Shown here: piece by piece, positions 25,027-32,847 of the stretch | Layout: each line of letters begins with the position of its first letter | How positions within the stretch are numbered: the stretch's first letter is position 1 | DNA from: Flaviaestuariibacter sp. | GTDB taxonomy: Bacteria; Bacteroidota; Bacteroidia; Chitinophagales; Chitinophagaceae | DNA: 64,000 bases | Assembly (NCBI GenBank): GCA_025963645.1 | Contig: JAOQAI010000011.1 | Span: 1 to 64,000, forward strand | Direction of reading: 5' to 3' | The notes under the pieces: model-generated | Seen by the model: only the letters and a program-made list of their open reading frames with translations | The model's database searches: none | Told to the model about the DNA's origin: nothing | Position numbers and translations under genes: made by a program

Positions 25027-27057
25027 ATGTCAAATCAATCCAATAAACCGGCAGATGGCACTTTAGGTGGGCTACAACCAAATGCTTCTTCACATAGCAT
25101 TGATACCTCAAAATCCATAGTTCGTTATGAGGATAAAAACTTTATTGATACCTCAAAAACAGTTTGGAATTATTCCATACTTTATGATAACGATATTCAA
25201 ACATTTGCAGCAGGCACCCATTATTCGCTCTATGAGAAATTTGGTTCCAAGCCTTTAGAGGTATTGGGTACGAAAGGATTTTATTTTTGCGTATGGGCGC
25301 CTAATGCCACGAGGGTTTCTGTCATCGGAAGCTTCAATGCCTGGCAGAAAGATCAGCATATATTATTTCCGCGGTTGGACAAAAGCGGTATCTGGGAAGG
25401 GTTTATTCCCGGGATTCAAAAAGGGGATCTGTATAAATATCATATTGTTGGCTATGAAGACAGGGTAACGATCAAAGGCGATCCTTTCGCCAATTATTGG
25501 GAGCTCCGTCCCGCAACGTCTTCCATTGCCTGGCAATTTGAATATGAATGGAAAGATACCGCCTGGATGGAAACCCGTGTGAAGCACAACGCTTTAGGCG
25601 CTCCGTGGAGTGTTTATGAAGTGCACCTCGCCAGTTGGATGCGGCCGGATAAACATAATGAAGAATCATACAACACCTACCACCAGATAGCTGATAGATT
25701 GGTACCCTATGTAAAAGAGATGGGGTTTACGCATGTCGAGTTCATGCCCGTTACCGAGCATCCTTTTGATGGCAGTTGGGGCTACCAGTGCACCGGTTTT
25801 TTTGCACCTACATCACGCTTTGGAGAACCTGAAGGATTGATGCATTTAATTGATACTTTTCACCGGGCAGGCATTGGCGTCATACTCGATTGGGTACCGT
25901 CTCATTTTCCCTATGATGCGCATGGGCTCTACCTTTTCGATGGAACGCATACTTATGAATATGCCGATATGCGCAAAGGCTATCATCCGGATTGGAACTC
26001 TTACATTTTTAATTATAAAAGGGGAGAGGTCAAATCCTTTTTAATAAGCAGTGCCCGCTTCTGGTTCGATCTTTTTCATATTGATGGCATTCGGGTAGAT
26101 GCGGTTTCATCTATGTTGAAGCTTGACTACTCCAGAAAGGAAGGCGAGTGGGAGCGCAATGAATTTGGCGGCAATGGAAACCTGGAAGCCATTGCTTTCA
26201 TAAAAGATTTGAATGAGACCATCTTTCGCGATTTTCCAGACACGCAAACCATTGCGGAAGAAGCCACTGATTGGCCGGGTATTTCTAAACCCACCACTTC
26301 CGGTGGATTGGGTTTTGGCATGAAGTGGATGATGGGCTGGATGCACGACACTCTGGATTATTTTAAAATAGATCCGCTTTTCCGTAAGGATCACCAGGAT
26401 AAGCTCACTTTCAGCATGATGTATTTCTATGACGAAAACTTCATGATGCCATTAAGCCACGATGAAGTGGTGCATGGCAAAAGCCCGATGCTGTATAAGA
26501 TGCCTGGCGATGAATGGCAGAAGTTTGCCAATCTCCGGTGCCTTTATACTTATATGTGGACACATCCCGGCGGACGGCTGCTTTTTATGGGTAATGAATT
26601 TGGGCAGACTTCAGAATGGAACTATCGTTCAGAGTTAGATTGGCATTTACTGGATTTTGGTTTGCATAAAGGCTTACGGAAATGCGTAAGCGATTTGAAC
26701 AAATTGTTGAAAGAACACCCGGCGCTTTACGAAAACCAATTTAAGCCCGCAGGGTTTGAGTGGATCAGCCTGTCTCACCGTGCCCAAAGCATCCTCGCTT
26801 ACCGCAGGAAAGGAACAGAAAAGGCAAGTGACCTGCTGATTGTTTTAAATCTCACACCGGTACCTCGTTTTAATTGGGAAGTGGAAATTGACGGCGAACC
26901 TTATACAGAGGAAATTTTTAATAGTGACAGCAATATCTATGGCGGTGCCGGCGACGTGTACAATGCTGAATTGCGTATTGAAAAAATAGGTGATGAAAGT
27001 GTAAGACATAAGCTCATCCTTAATTTACCCCCATTAGCTGCCATCATATTAAAATAA
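25027..27057 (+). CDS. glgB: 1,4-alpha-glucan branching enzyme
   Basis: A 676-residue GH13 branching enzyme that forms alpha-1,6 branches in glycogen. A CBM48-like domain spans about 75-165 (CVWAPNATRVSVIGSFNAW), followed by the catalytic barrel. Catalytic residues are Asp358 (GIRVDAV), Glu411 (AEEATDWPG) and Asp479 (LSHDEVVHG). The first 50 residues are extra and carry the near-repeat IDTSKSI/IDTSKTV at about 25 and 40. The ATG at 25027 is chosen over an upstream TTG at 25018. It closes the glycogen locus, after its own 144-bp upstream region containing a terminator. Confidence 0.96.
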   Translation: MSNQSNKPADGTLGGLQPNASSHSIDTSKSIVRYEDKNFIDTSKTVWNYSILYDNDIQTFAAGTHYSLYEKFGSKPLEVLGTKGFYFCVWAPNATRVSVIGSFNAWQKDQHILFPRLDKSGIWEGFIPGIQKGDLYKYHIVGYEDRVTIKGDPFANYWELRPATSSIAWQFEYEWKDTAWMETRVKHNALGAPWSVYEVHLASWMRPDKHNEESYNTYHQIADRLVPYVKEMGFTHVEFMPVTEHPFDGSWGYQCTGFFAPTSRFGEPEGLMHLIDTFHRAGIGVILDWVPSHFPYDAHGLYLFDGTHTYEYADMRKGYHPDWNSYIFNYKRGEVKSFLISSARFWFDLFHIDGIRVDAVSSMLKLDYSRKEGEWERNEFGGNGNLEAIAFIKDLNETIFRDFPDTQTIAEEATDWPGISKPTTSGGLGFGMKWMMGWMHDTLDYFKIDPLFRKDHQDKLTFSMMYFYDENFMMPLSHDEVVHGKSPMLYKMPGDEWQKFANLRCLYTYMWTHPGGRLLFMGNEFGQTSEWNYRSELDWHLLDFGLHKGLRKCVSDLNKLLKEHPALYENQFKPAGFEWISLSHRAQSILAYRRKGTEKASDLLIVLNLTPVPRFNWEVEIDGEPYTEEIFNSDSNIYGGAGDVYNAELRIEKIGDESVRHKLILNLPPLAAIILK

Positions 27058-27155
27058 CTGCTGACGTTCATTTTTTGCCAATTCACCATATTTTAGGAGA
27101 GTATTAGGTATGGCTGATGTATTTTTAATTCCTAAAAGAAAACACCAATCATCCT

Positions 27156-28184
27156 ATGCGTACAATCATCTTAACCATGGCAACGGTCTGTATCTGCGCG
27201 GTTGCATCTGCCCAGGTTCCGGACGCTGCTATGTACCTCCAAAGAGGTTTGCAGGAAAAGTCTAAGGGACGCCTGATGGTAGCTTATAAGCAATTTGATT
27301 CTGCTTACATGCAGAGTAAGACCGATAAAGCTATCGTGGCAGAGTTAGCAAACTCCCTTTTTGAACTTCGTCGTTATGGGCCGGCCCGTGAAAAGTATAT
27401 GGAGCTGGAAAAATTAGGCGGCGCTGATGCGGCCGTTTACAACCAGCTCATGACGCTTTCCTTCAACATGCGCCAGTTTCCGGATGCTATTAAATACGCT
27501 GAATTGTATAAAAAAGCTGATCCTTCCGCTAAGACCGCTTACTATATTGGAAAAGCGCATTACGACCAGGAGAACTATGGCGATGCATTGAAGTATTTGG
27601 ATGCCGCGTCCAAAGAGGATCCGGCGAACGCTGAAATTCCTTACATGGTGGCCCGTGCTTATTCCGACATGAATAATCACAAAATGGCAATGCCTTATTT
27701 CCACAAAGCATTGGAATTGCAGCCGAAGAATAGCCGTTGGATGTACGAGATAGGCTTGATCTATTATGCTATGAATGATGACGCAAATTCGATCAAGTAT
27801 ATGGAAATGGCAGCTGAGAATGGCTATAAAAAAGACAATGAGTATTTAGAGAACCTGGCGATTGGTTATCTCAATACAAAACAAACTGATAAGGGTTTGG
27901 ATATTCTGTTGGAGGCTTTGAAGCGCCGCCCGGCTGATATGAACCTCCTGAATATGATTGCCGAAGCCAACTATGACGCCAAGCGTTATGATAAGGCGAT
28001 CGAATATTGGGATCAGGTGCTGGCAATGGATAAAACCAGTGCGGTTTCTCTTTTCATGATCGGTTTAAGCTACCAGAAGAAAGGCGAAAAGGCCAAAGGA
28101 CAAGACCTTTGTGATAAAGCCATTCAAATGGATCCCAGCCTGGCGAAAAACCGCCAGAAGATGGAAATGCCGGGTGGTTTGTAA
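27156..28184 (+). CDS. Periplasmic tetratricopeptide-repeat protein
   Basis: A 342-residue protein with a signal peptide (MRTIILTMATVCICAVASAQ) and eight or more TPR units from about residue 25 to 335. Examples are AYYIGKAHYDQENYGDALKYLDAAS, PYMVARAYSDMNNHKMAMPYFHKAL and LFMIGLSYQKKGEKAKGQDLCDKAI, with the usual alanine, glycine, tyrosine and proline positions. Such proteins act as scaffolds for protein assemblies in the periplasm or on the outer membrane. Nothing indicates a specific partner. It is followed by a good terminator, so it is probably monocistronic. Confidence 0.85.
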   Translation: MRTIILTMATVCICAVASAQVPDAAMYLQRGLQEKSKGRLMVAYKQFDSAYMQSKTDKAIVAELANSLFELRRYGPAREKYMELEKLGGADAAVYNQLMTLSFNMRQFPDAIKYAELYKKADPSAKTAYYIGKAHYDQENYGDALKYLDAASKEDPANAEIPYMVARAYSDMNNHKMAMPYFHKALELQPKNSRWMYEIGLIYYAMNDDANSIKYMEMAAENGYKKDNEYLENLAIGYLNTKQTDKGLDILLEALKRRPADMNLLNMIAEANYDAKRYDKAIEYWDQVLAMDKTSAVSLFMIGLSYQKKGEKAKGQDLCDKAIQMDPSLAKNRQKMEMPGGL

Positions 28185-28209
28185 TAAACGAAACTGTAAA
28201 TAATTTGAG

Positions 28210-28232
28210 TCCTGCTTCTGCAGGATTTTTTT
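28210..28232 (+). terminator. Rho-independent terminator after the TPR gene
   Basis: The stem TCCTGC/GCAGGA (28210-28215, 28220-28225) with loop TTCT is followed by seven T residues. It lies 25 bp after the TPR stop codon. Confidence 0.85.
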
Positions 28233-28249
28233 ATATCCGCAAACGAAAA

Positions 28250-28269
28250 ATCCCCTCTTTCAAGGGGAT
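28250..28269. repeat. GC-rich hairpin downstream of the TPR gene
   Basis: ATCCCCT (28250-28256) pairs with AGGGGAT (28263-28269) around a 6-base loop. It is preceded by AAAAA, so on the minus strand it would resemble a terminator, but no minus-strand gene reads into it. The rest of the 28185-28459 gap shows nothing clear. Confidence 0.5.
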
Positions 28270-28459
28270 CTCTGGCAGGCATTTAATTTTTAATTGACAA
28301 CACTAAAAATTCAGACGGTTTGTTACTGCCAATTTAGGTGACCTATTTACTTAAAATATTGGGCCAGGCAGAGTAGGAGTCAATGTTAAAACCTACCCTT
28401 TGCGAAAACGATTGCAGATTCTGGTATTTTCTTTGAATTATGATCGGATGAGGTAACAA

Positions 28460-28921
28460 ATGGAAAATACCGCAAATAACATATCTCGTATTATTCTGGC
28501 CGATGATGACCTGGATCATGGGGTGATTTTCAACCAAATATTGAAACAGGTTGAACCGAACGCCGAACTACATTTTGCGCATAATGGAGACGAGCTTTTT
28601 GAGCTGTTGGGCAAATTCCACCCCGAAATCATTTTCCTCGATTTGAATATGCCCTGTAAGAATGGTTTTGAATGCCTGCAGGAAATCCGTAGCAATGACA
28701 TTTTAAAATCAATTCCCGTTGTTGTTTATAGTTGTTCTACCCATATGAGCGATATACAACGTTCTTACCTGCACCAAGCGGATCTGTACATGGTAAAGCC
28801 CTTTAATGTGGATCATTTAAAGACAGCCTTAGATTCCATCCTTCAGATCAATTGGCGCCAGGCTTCTTCCTTCAAAAGGCATTATTATATCAACAACCGG
28901 TTTGTTCCCTTTACGGCTTAA
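28460..28921 (+). CDS. Single-domain response regulator
   Basis: A 153-residue receiver-domain protein without an output domain. The acidic pocket is Asp15 to Asp17 (LADDDLDH), the phosphoacceptor is Asp61 in IIFLDLNMP, a conserved Ser/Thr lies in VVYSCST (88-94), and Lys113 is in MVKPF. The C-terminal 25 residues are basic and aromatic (FKRHYYINNRFVPF) and are not a recognised effector. This CheY-like or Rcp1-like type is frequent in Bacteroidota and often follows a hybrid histidine kinase; no kinase is nearby. The REP-like element begins 3 bases after its stop codon. Confidence 0.92.
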   Translation: MENTANNISRIILADDDLDHGVIFNQILKQVEPNAELHFAHNGDELFELLGKFHPEIIFLDLNMPCKNGFECLQEIRSNDILKSIPVVVYSCSTHMSDIQRSYLHQADLYMVKPFNVDHLKTALDSILQINWRQASSFKRHYYINNRFVPFTA

Positions 28922-28923
28922 GT

Positions 28924-28952
28924 GCCCCCTGTCCCCCGGTGGGGGAACTTAG
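28924..28952 (+). repeat. REP-like palindromic repeat, left copy
   Basis: A 29-base G/C-rich sequence contains the hairpin CCCCCGGTGGGGG, read as GCCCCCTGTCCCCC then GGTGGGGGAACTTAG. It resembles repeats widely seen between Bacteroidota genes as I recall them. Its reverse complement recurs, decayed, at 29145-29171. Confidence 0.65.
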
Positions 28953-29144
28953 GTCAGTCAAACTTTTCGTTTTCATTTTTTATTTAAAGAAAACTATTGC
29001 ATAATTAGTACCCAGAAGCGTTGCTGCAATCATGACCTATTGCGTCGCACTCTTTTTACTGTAAGATTACTTTTCAGCATTGTGCATACAGCTACCTGGC
29101 TACAATGAATTTTAGAATAATGGCTACAAAGATGTTTCATAAGA
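28953..29144. other. Non-coding DNA between the REP-like copies
   Basis: About 190 A/T-rich bases lie between the two inverted REP-like copies. No ORF with a convincing start, no RNA fold and no terminator was recognised. The unit could be a miniature mobile element or two independent repeats. Confidence 0.4.
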
Positions 29145-29171
29145 CTAAGTTCCCCATCGTCGACAGGGGCT
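29145..29171 (-). repeat. REP-like repeat, right copy, inverted and partly decayed
   Basis: CTAAGTTCCCC (29145-29155) and ACAGGGGC (29163-29170) match the reverse complement of the left copy at 28924-28952, with a diverged centre. It overlaps the stop codon of ychF. Confidence 0.6.
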
Positions 29172-30267
29172 ACACATTGAAACGGAAGTGCATAATGTCA
29201 CCATCCTTGACAATGTATTCCTTGCCCTCGATCCGTAGTTTTCCTACATCGCGGCAGGCGGCTTCTGAGCCATACTGCACAAAATCGCTGTAAGAAATAA
29301 CCTCCGCCTTAATGAATCCTTTTTCAAAATCGGTATGGATCACAGAAGCGGCCTGAGGCGCTTTCCAGCCAATGCCAATCGTCCAGGCACGCACTTCCTG
29401 CACACCCGCGGTGAAATAAGTAGCGAGGTTGAGTAGTTTGTATGCTGATTGGATCAAACGGTTCAGTGCAGGCTCTTTCATACCGTATTCATCCATGAAC
29501 ATCTGCTGGTCTTCACCCGCTTCCATTTCAGCGATTTGCGCCTCAATATTGTTGTTCATGACGATCACCTGGGCGCCTTCCCCTTTCACCCCATCTATCA
29601 GCATTTGCGAGAACTTGTTTCCGGTGTGCATAGAAGCCTCATCAACATTGGCTACATATAAAACCGGTTTGATCGTCAGTAAAAACAGATCGGCAATAGC
29701 ACTCATATCCTCTTTGCTTATTTCCAGCTCACGTATGTTTTTGCCTTGTTCCAAATGAGCCTTACACCGCTGCAGCACCTCCAGTTCCGCTTTTGCTTTC
29801 GGGTCGGTCTTGGCCATTTTTTCGGTACGGCTCAACTTCTTCTCCACGCTTTCCAGGTCCTTAAATTGCAGTTCCGTATCAATAATTTCTTTATCGCTGA
29901 TCGGGTTGATAGCACCTTCGTCGCGAAGGATATTCTCATCTTCAAAGCAGCGGATCACATGAATAATCGCATCCACTTCCCGGATATTGCCTAAAAACTT
30001 GTTGCCTAAGCCTTCGCCTCTGCTGGCGCCACGTACCAGGCCGGCAATATCCACGATCTCGATCTGCGTGGGCACTACCCGGTTTGGTACCACCAGCTCT
30101 GCCAGTTTATTCAGCCGCTCATCCGGCACATCTACCAAGCCTACGTTAGGATCAATCGTGCAGAAGCGATAATTGCTCGCCTGCGCTTTGGCACTATTGC
30201 TTACGGCATTAAAAAGGGTTGATTTGCCAACATTCGGAAGTCCTACGATGCCTGCTTGTAAAGCCAT
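29170..30267 (-). CDS. ychF: Redox-regulated ATPase YchF
   Basis: A 365-residue Obg-family P-loop protein (YchF/OLA1) that hydrolyses ATP in preference to GTP and associates with ribosomes. The P-loop GLPNVGKST is at 9-17, [10 protein letters not shown] is the switch region, and the atypical N-x-x-E type G4 motif (YVANVDE) explains ATP use in the family. The C-terminal TGS domain ends in [17 protein letters not shown]. It is full length and its ATG is preceded by a heptamer array. It overlaps a REP-like repeat at its stop codon. Confidence 0.96.
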   Translation of the reverse strand: MALQAGIVGLPNVGKSTLFNAVSNSAKAQASNYRFCTIDPNVGLVDVPDERLNKLAELVVPNRVVPTQIEIVDIAGLVRGASRGEGLGNKFLGNIREVDAIIHVIRCFEDENILRDEGAINPISDKEIIDTELQFKDLESVEKKLSRTEKMAKTDPKAKAELEVLQRCKAHLEQGKNIRELEISKEDMSAIADLFLLTIKPVLYVANVDEASMHTGNKFSQMLIDGVKGEGAQVIVMNNNIEAQIAEMEAGEDQQMFMDEYGMKEPALNRLIQSAYKLLNLATYFTAGVQEVRAWTIGIGWKAPQAASVIHTDFEKGFIKAEVISYSDFVQYGSEAACRDVGKLRIEGKEYIVKDGDIMHFRFNV

Positions 30268-30295
30268 GTTTTCAGTTTATAGTTTGCAGTTTGCA
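30268..30295 (-). repeat. Heptanucleotide array upstream of ychF
   Basis: GTTT-initial units start at 30268, 30275, 30282 and 30289 (GTTTTCA, GTTTATA, and GTTTGCA twice), an exact 7-bp period beginning at the first base after the ychF start codon. It is inverted relative to 30399-30433. Confidence 0.78.
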
Positions 30296-30398
30296 AAATG
30301 TAATTCGTCAAAAGCGCTACATTGTACAAGCTGGTTTTTAGCGGCGGCAAAGATAGGCAAATAGGGGAAGGCGGAGTGATTAGAAATGAAGCCTTACC

Positions 30399-30433
30399 TT
30401 CAAACCATAAACCTTAAACTTCAAACTTTCTTA
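30399..30433 (+). repeat. Heptanucleotide array upstream of the SpmAB gene
   Basis: TTCAAAC, CATAAAC, CTTAAAC, TTCAAAC and TTTCTTA follow without gaps and end at the first base of the ATG at 30433. It is the inverted partner of the ychF array, 103 bases away in the divergent region. Confidence 0.78.
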
Positions 30434-31929
30434 TGGCTTTAAGCAGGATATGGTCGGCATTTATCATTATTGCAGTAGCGGTTGCGGGCTTTCGAATGCT
30501 GAACGGCGACCGTACGATCTTCAGCCGGATGGTAACGGGCAAAAGCTCTGATACCTACGACAGCGTTTTTTATGTAGGCGTTGGCTCGCCGCTAACGCAA
30601 AACCTTTCGCCAAAATACGGTACTTTTTTGCAGGAGTATGGCTTGTATAGAACAGATGATCTTACCAAAGCCACAGTTTTGCTTAGCGATAACGAAGCTT
30701 CCGATTCAGTAAGATTGCTGCAGGGCGTAAACCCAAACCTGAAACCATATACTTATCTGTCTATTCAAAAAACACTGCAACGAAAAGCCGATGGTATTAT
30801 TCAAACGGCGAAGAATGCCGTGATTGATATTATCATTCCCTTAATCGGCATCATGGCGCTCTTTATGGGCTTTTTGAGTATTGCTGAACAGGCAGGCGGT
30901 GTGCGGTTGCTATCAAGAATTATTGGCCCATTCTTTTCCAAGCTTTTCCCCGACATTCCAAAAGGGCACCCGGCAGTGGGGCATATGATGATGAACTTTT
31001 CCGCGAATCTTTTAAACCTGGATAATGCCGCCACCCCTTTTGGATTGAAAGCCATGCAAAGCCTGCAGGAGTTAAATCCTAATAAAGCCGTGGCCTCCAA
31101 TGCGCAGATCATGTTCCTGGCGCTTCACGCCTCTGGCCTGACCTTGATCCCTGTGACCATTATTGCATTCCGAAGTGGATTAGGCGCTCAGAATCCTACC
31201 GATATTTTTATTCCTTGTATGATTGCCACCTTTGCAGCAACGATAGCCGCAATGTGCATTGTATCTTTCAAGCAAAAGATAAATGTATTTCAACCGGTGG
31301 TGTTAGCGTGGATAGGAGGGCTATCGGTAATCATCGCGTTGTTAGTATCGTATGTGTCCCGCTTGGATTCTGCTAACGCAGAAATGTTTTCAAGTGTATT
31401 AAGCAACGGAATTATTTTGGTGCTCTTTCTCGCCATTGTCTTAGGCGGGCTTTATAAAAAGATAGATGTGTTTGATGCCTTCGTGGAAGGCGCTAAAGGC
31501 GGCTTTGAAACAGCGGTCCGCATTATTCCCTATATCGTTGGGATGCTGGTAGCGATAAGCCTGCTGCGCACCAGCGGCACGTTTGATATTATCATCAATG
31601 GCATGAAAAGCTTCTTCGCAGCCATTGGAACCGACACACGATTTGTAGATGGATTACCTACGGCATTGATCAAGCCTTTGAGCGGTAGTGGAGCAAGAGG
31701 AATGATGCTGGATACGATGAAAACCTTTGGCGCGGATTCCTTTGCGGGGCGCCTCGCTTGCATACTGCAGGGCTCTTCAGATACAACGTTCTATGTAATT
31801 GCTGTTTACCTCGGTTCAGTATCTATCAAGAATTCAAGATACGCAGTAGGAGCGATGCTGCTGGCGGATCTGGTAGGTATCATCACTTCTATCATCCTGG
31901 CATATATGTTCTTTGGGGGGAGCGCCTGA
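30433..31929 (+). CDS. SpmA-SpmB fused nucleoside-recognition (Gate) membrane protein
   Basis: A 498-residue membrane protein in which two Gate-domain proteins are joined. Residues about 110-300 match SpmA (DIIIPLIGIMALFMGF, NFSANLLNLDNAATPFGLKAM) and about 345-495 match SpmB (GGFETAVRIIPYIVGMLVAI, LSGSGARGMMLD, QGSSDTTFYVIAVYLGSV). In Bacillus, SpmA and SpmB act in spore-core dehydration; in non-sporulating Bacteroidota fused homologues are probable transporters of unknown substrate. The N-terminal 110 residues form a single membrane anchor plus an extracytoplasmic segment not found in SpmA. It is followed by a bidirectional terminator. Confidence 0.87.
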   Translation: MALSRIWSAFIIIAVAVAGFRMLNGDRTIFSRMVTGKSSDTYDSVFYVGVGSPLTQNLSPKYGTFLQEYGLYRTDDLTKATVLLSDNEASDSVRLLQGVNPNLKPYTYLSIQKTLQRKADGIIQTAKNAVIDIIIPLIGIMALFMGFLSIAEQAGGVRLLSRIIGPFFSKLFPDIPKGHPAVGHMMMNFSANLLNLDNAATPFGLKAMQSLQELNPNKAVASNAQIMFLALHASGLTLIPVTIIAFRSGLGAQNPTDIFIPCMIATFAATIAAMCIVSFKQKINVFQPVVLAWIGGLSVIIALLVSYVSRLDSANAEMFSSVLSNGIILVLFLAIVLGGLYKKIDVFDAFVEGAKGGFETAVRIIPYIVGMLVAISLLRTSGTFDIIINGMKSFFAAIGTDTRFVDGLPTALIKPLSGSGARGMMLDTMKTFGADSFAGRLACILQGSSDTTFYVIAVYLGSVSIKNSRYAVGAMLLADLVGIITSIILAYMFFGGSA

Positions 31930-31950
31930 TTGAACAATAAGCAATAAAAA

Positions 31951-31974
31951 AAGGCTGTCAAAAATGACAGCCTT
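31951..31974. terminator. Bidirectional rho-independent terminator
   Basis: The stem AAGGCTGTCA/TGACAGCCTT (31951-31960 with 31965-31974) has loop AAAA, with A-run and T-run on opposite sides. It serves the convergent SpmAB and DUF4397 genes. Confidence 0.9.
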
Positions 31975-31994
31975 TTTTTATTAAGAAAACACGA

Positions 31995-32825
31995 TTAAAG
32001 GTTTACATAACTCATCAAGCCTCGTGCTTTTGTACCACTAGTGAGTTTGGTATCGCCACGGTAGATGAACGTATAGACCCTTTGGTTTAAATAAACAATA
32101 GGAGTAATAGCAGGTTGCCCCAGTGGCGGAAACCGGGCCAGTTCCCAGTTTGTTACTCCCGCTCTTCTTATGATCAAAGTATCTGTGGTAAGGTTAGTAG
32201 GCAGGTATGCAAAGCCCGTTGCCGACAGGATCGGGACATTGGTAAAAATATTAGCTTTTGCCTTCGCAGAAAAAACATCCACTGTTCTTCCAGCCGTATC
32301 GTTCGCCACTGCATGAACAAACCGGATTCCAAAAAGACCAGGAGTAGGTTGCACGTAATCATCAGGAATTAACATCTGCTTCGTTTCATTCGCATTCAAA
32401 ATAGAATCCGTAATGATCAATGAATAACGGCGCCCCGGTATCAGGTTCTTATAGAACGTATATAAATTCACTGAGTCTGCCTGGTTTGTGCCCTGTACGC
32501 TAAAACGAAAGGAAGTACCGGTATTCAGCGGGTTTGTTCCCGAAGTTGCCGGCACATTCACATAGTTATTGGTTGTTGCTCCCGGGAAAACAGAGCCATA
32601 GGTCAGAAAAGGAGAGGTCAATTTGTTTACGCTTGTGTAAACATTAAAGGAATCCCTGTTATTGAAAATTGCCCGGAAAGAAGGAGCCGCGTGTACGATA
32701 CGCACAAAGGCGTCATTATCTGCGGGTTGATCTTCTATCACTTTATAAGGCTCTTTGTCACAGCTTGCCAAGAGTAAGCCGGAAAGAACAGCCAAGGATA
32801 AGATGCCTTTTATCTTGATATTCAT
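31995..32825 (-). CDS. DUF4397 domain lipoprotein
   Basis: A 276-residue surface or periplasmic lipoprotein. The lipobox LLLASC places the lipidated Cys at residue 22. DUF4397-type beta-sandwich units follow (FVRIVHAAPSF at about 41, IRFVHAVANDT at about 172). This family often forms tandem Ig-like domains in Bacteroidota cell-surface proteins. It lies 22 bp downstream of the SusD-like gene on the same strand, so it is probably a third component of the same surface complex or a surface glycan-binding protein. No catalytic residues are evident. Confidence 0.85.
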   Translation of the reverse strand: MNIKIKGILSLAVLSGLLLASCDKEPYKVIEDQPADNDAFVRIVHAAPSFRAIFNNRDSFNVYTSVNKLTSPFLTYGSVFPGATTNNYVNVPATSGTNPLNTGTSFRFSVQGTNQADSVNLYTFYKNLIPGRRYSLIITDSILNANETKQMLIPDDYVQPTPGLFGIRFVHAVANDTAGRTVDVFSAKAKANIFTNVPILSATGFAYLPTNLTTDTLIIRRAGVTNWELARFPPLGQPAITPIVYLNQRVYTFIYRGDTKLTSGTKARGLMSYVNL

Positions 32826-32847
32826 GATATACTTCGTTTAATAATTA

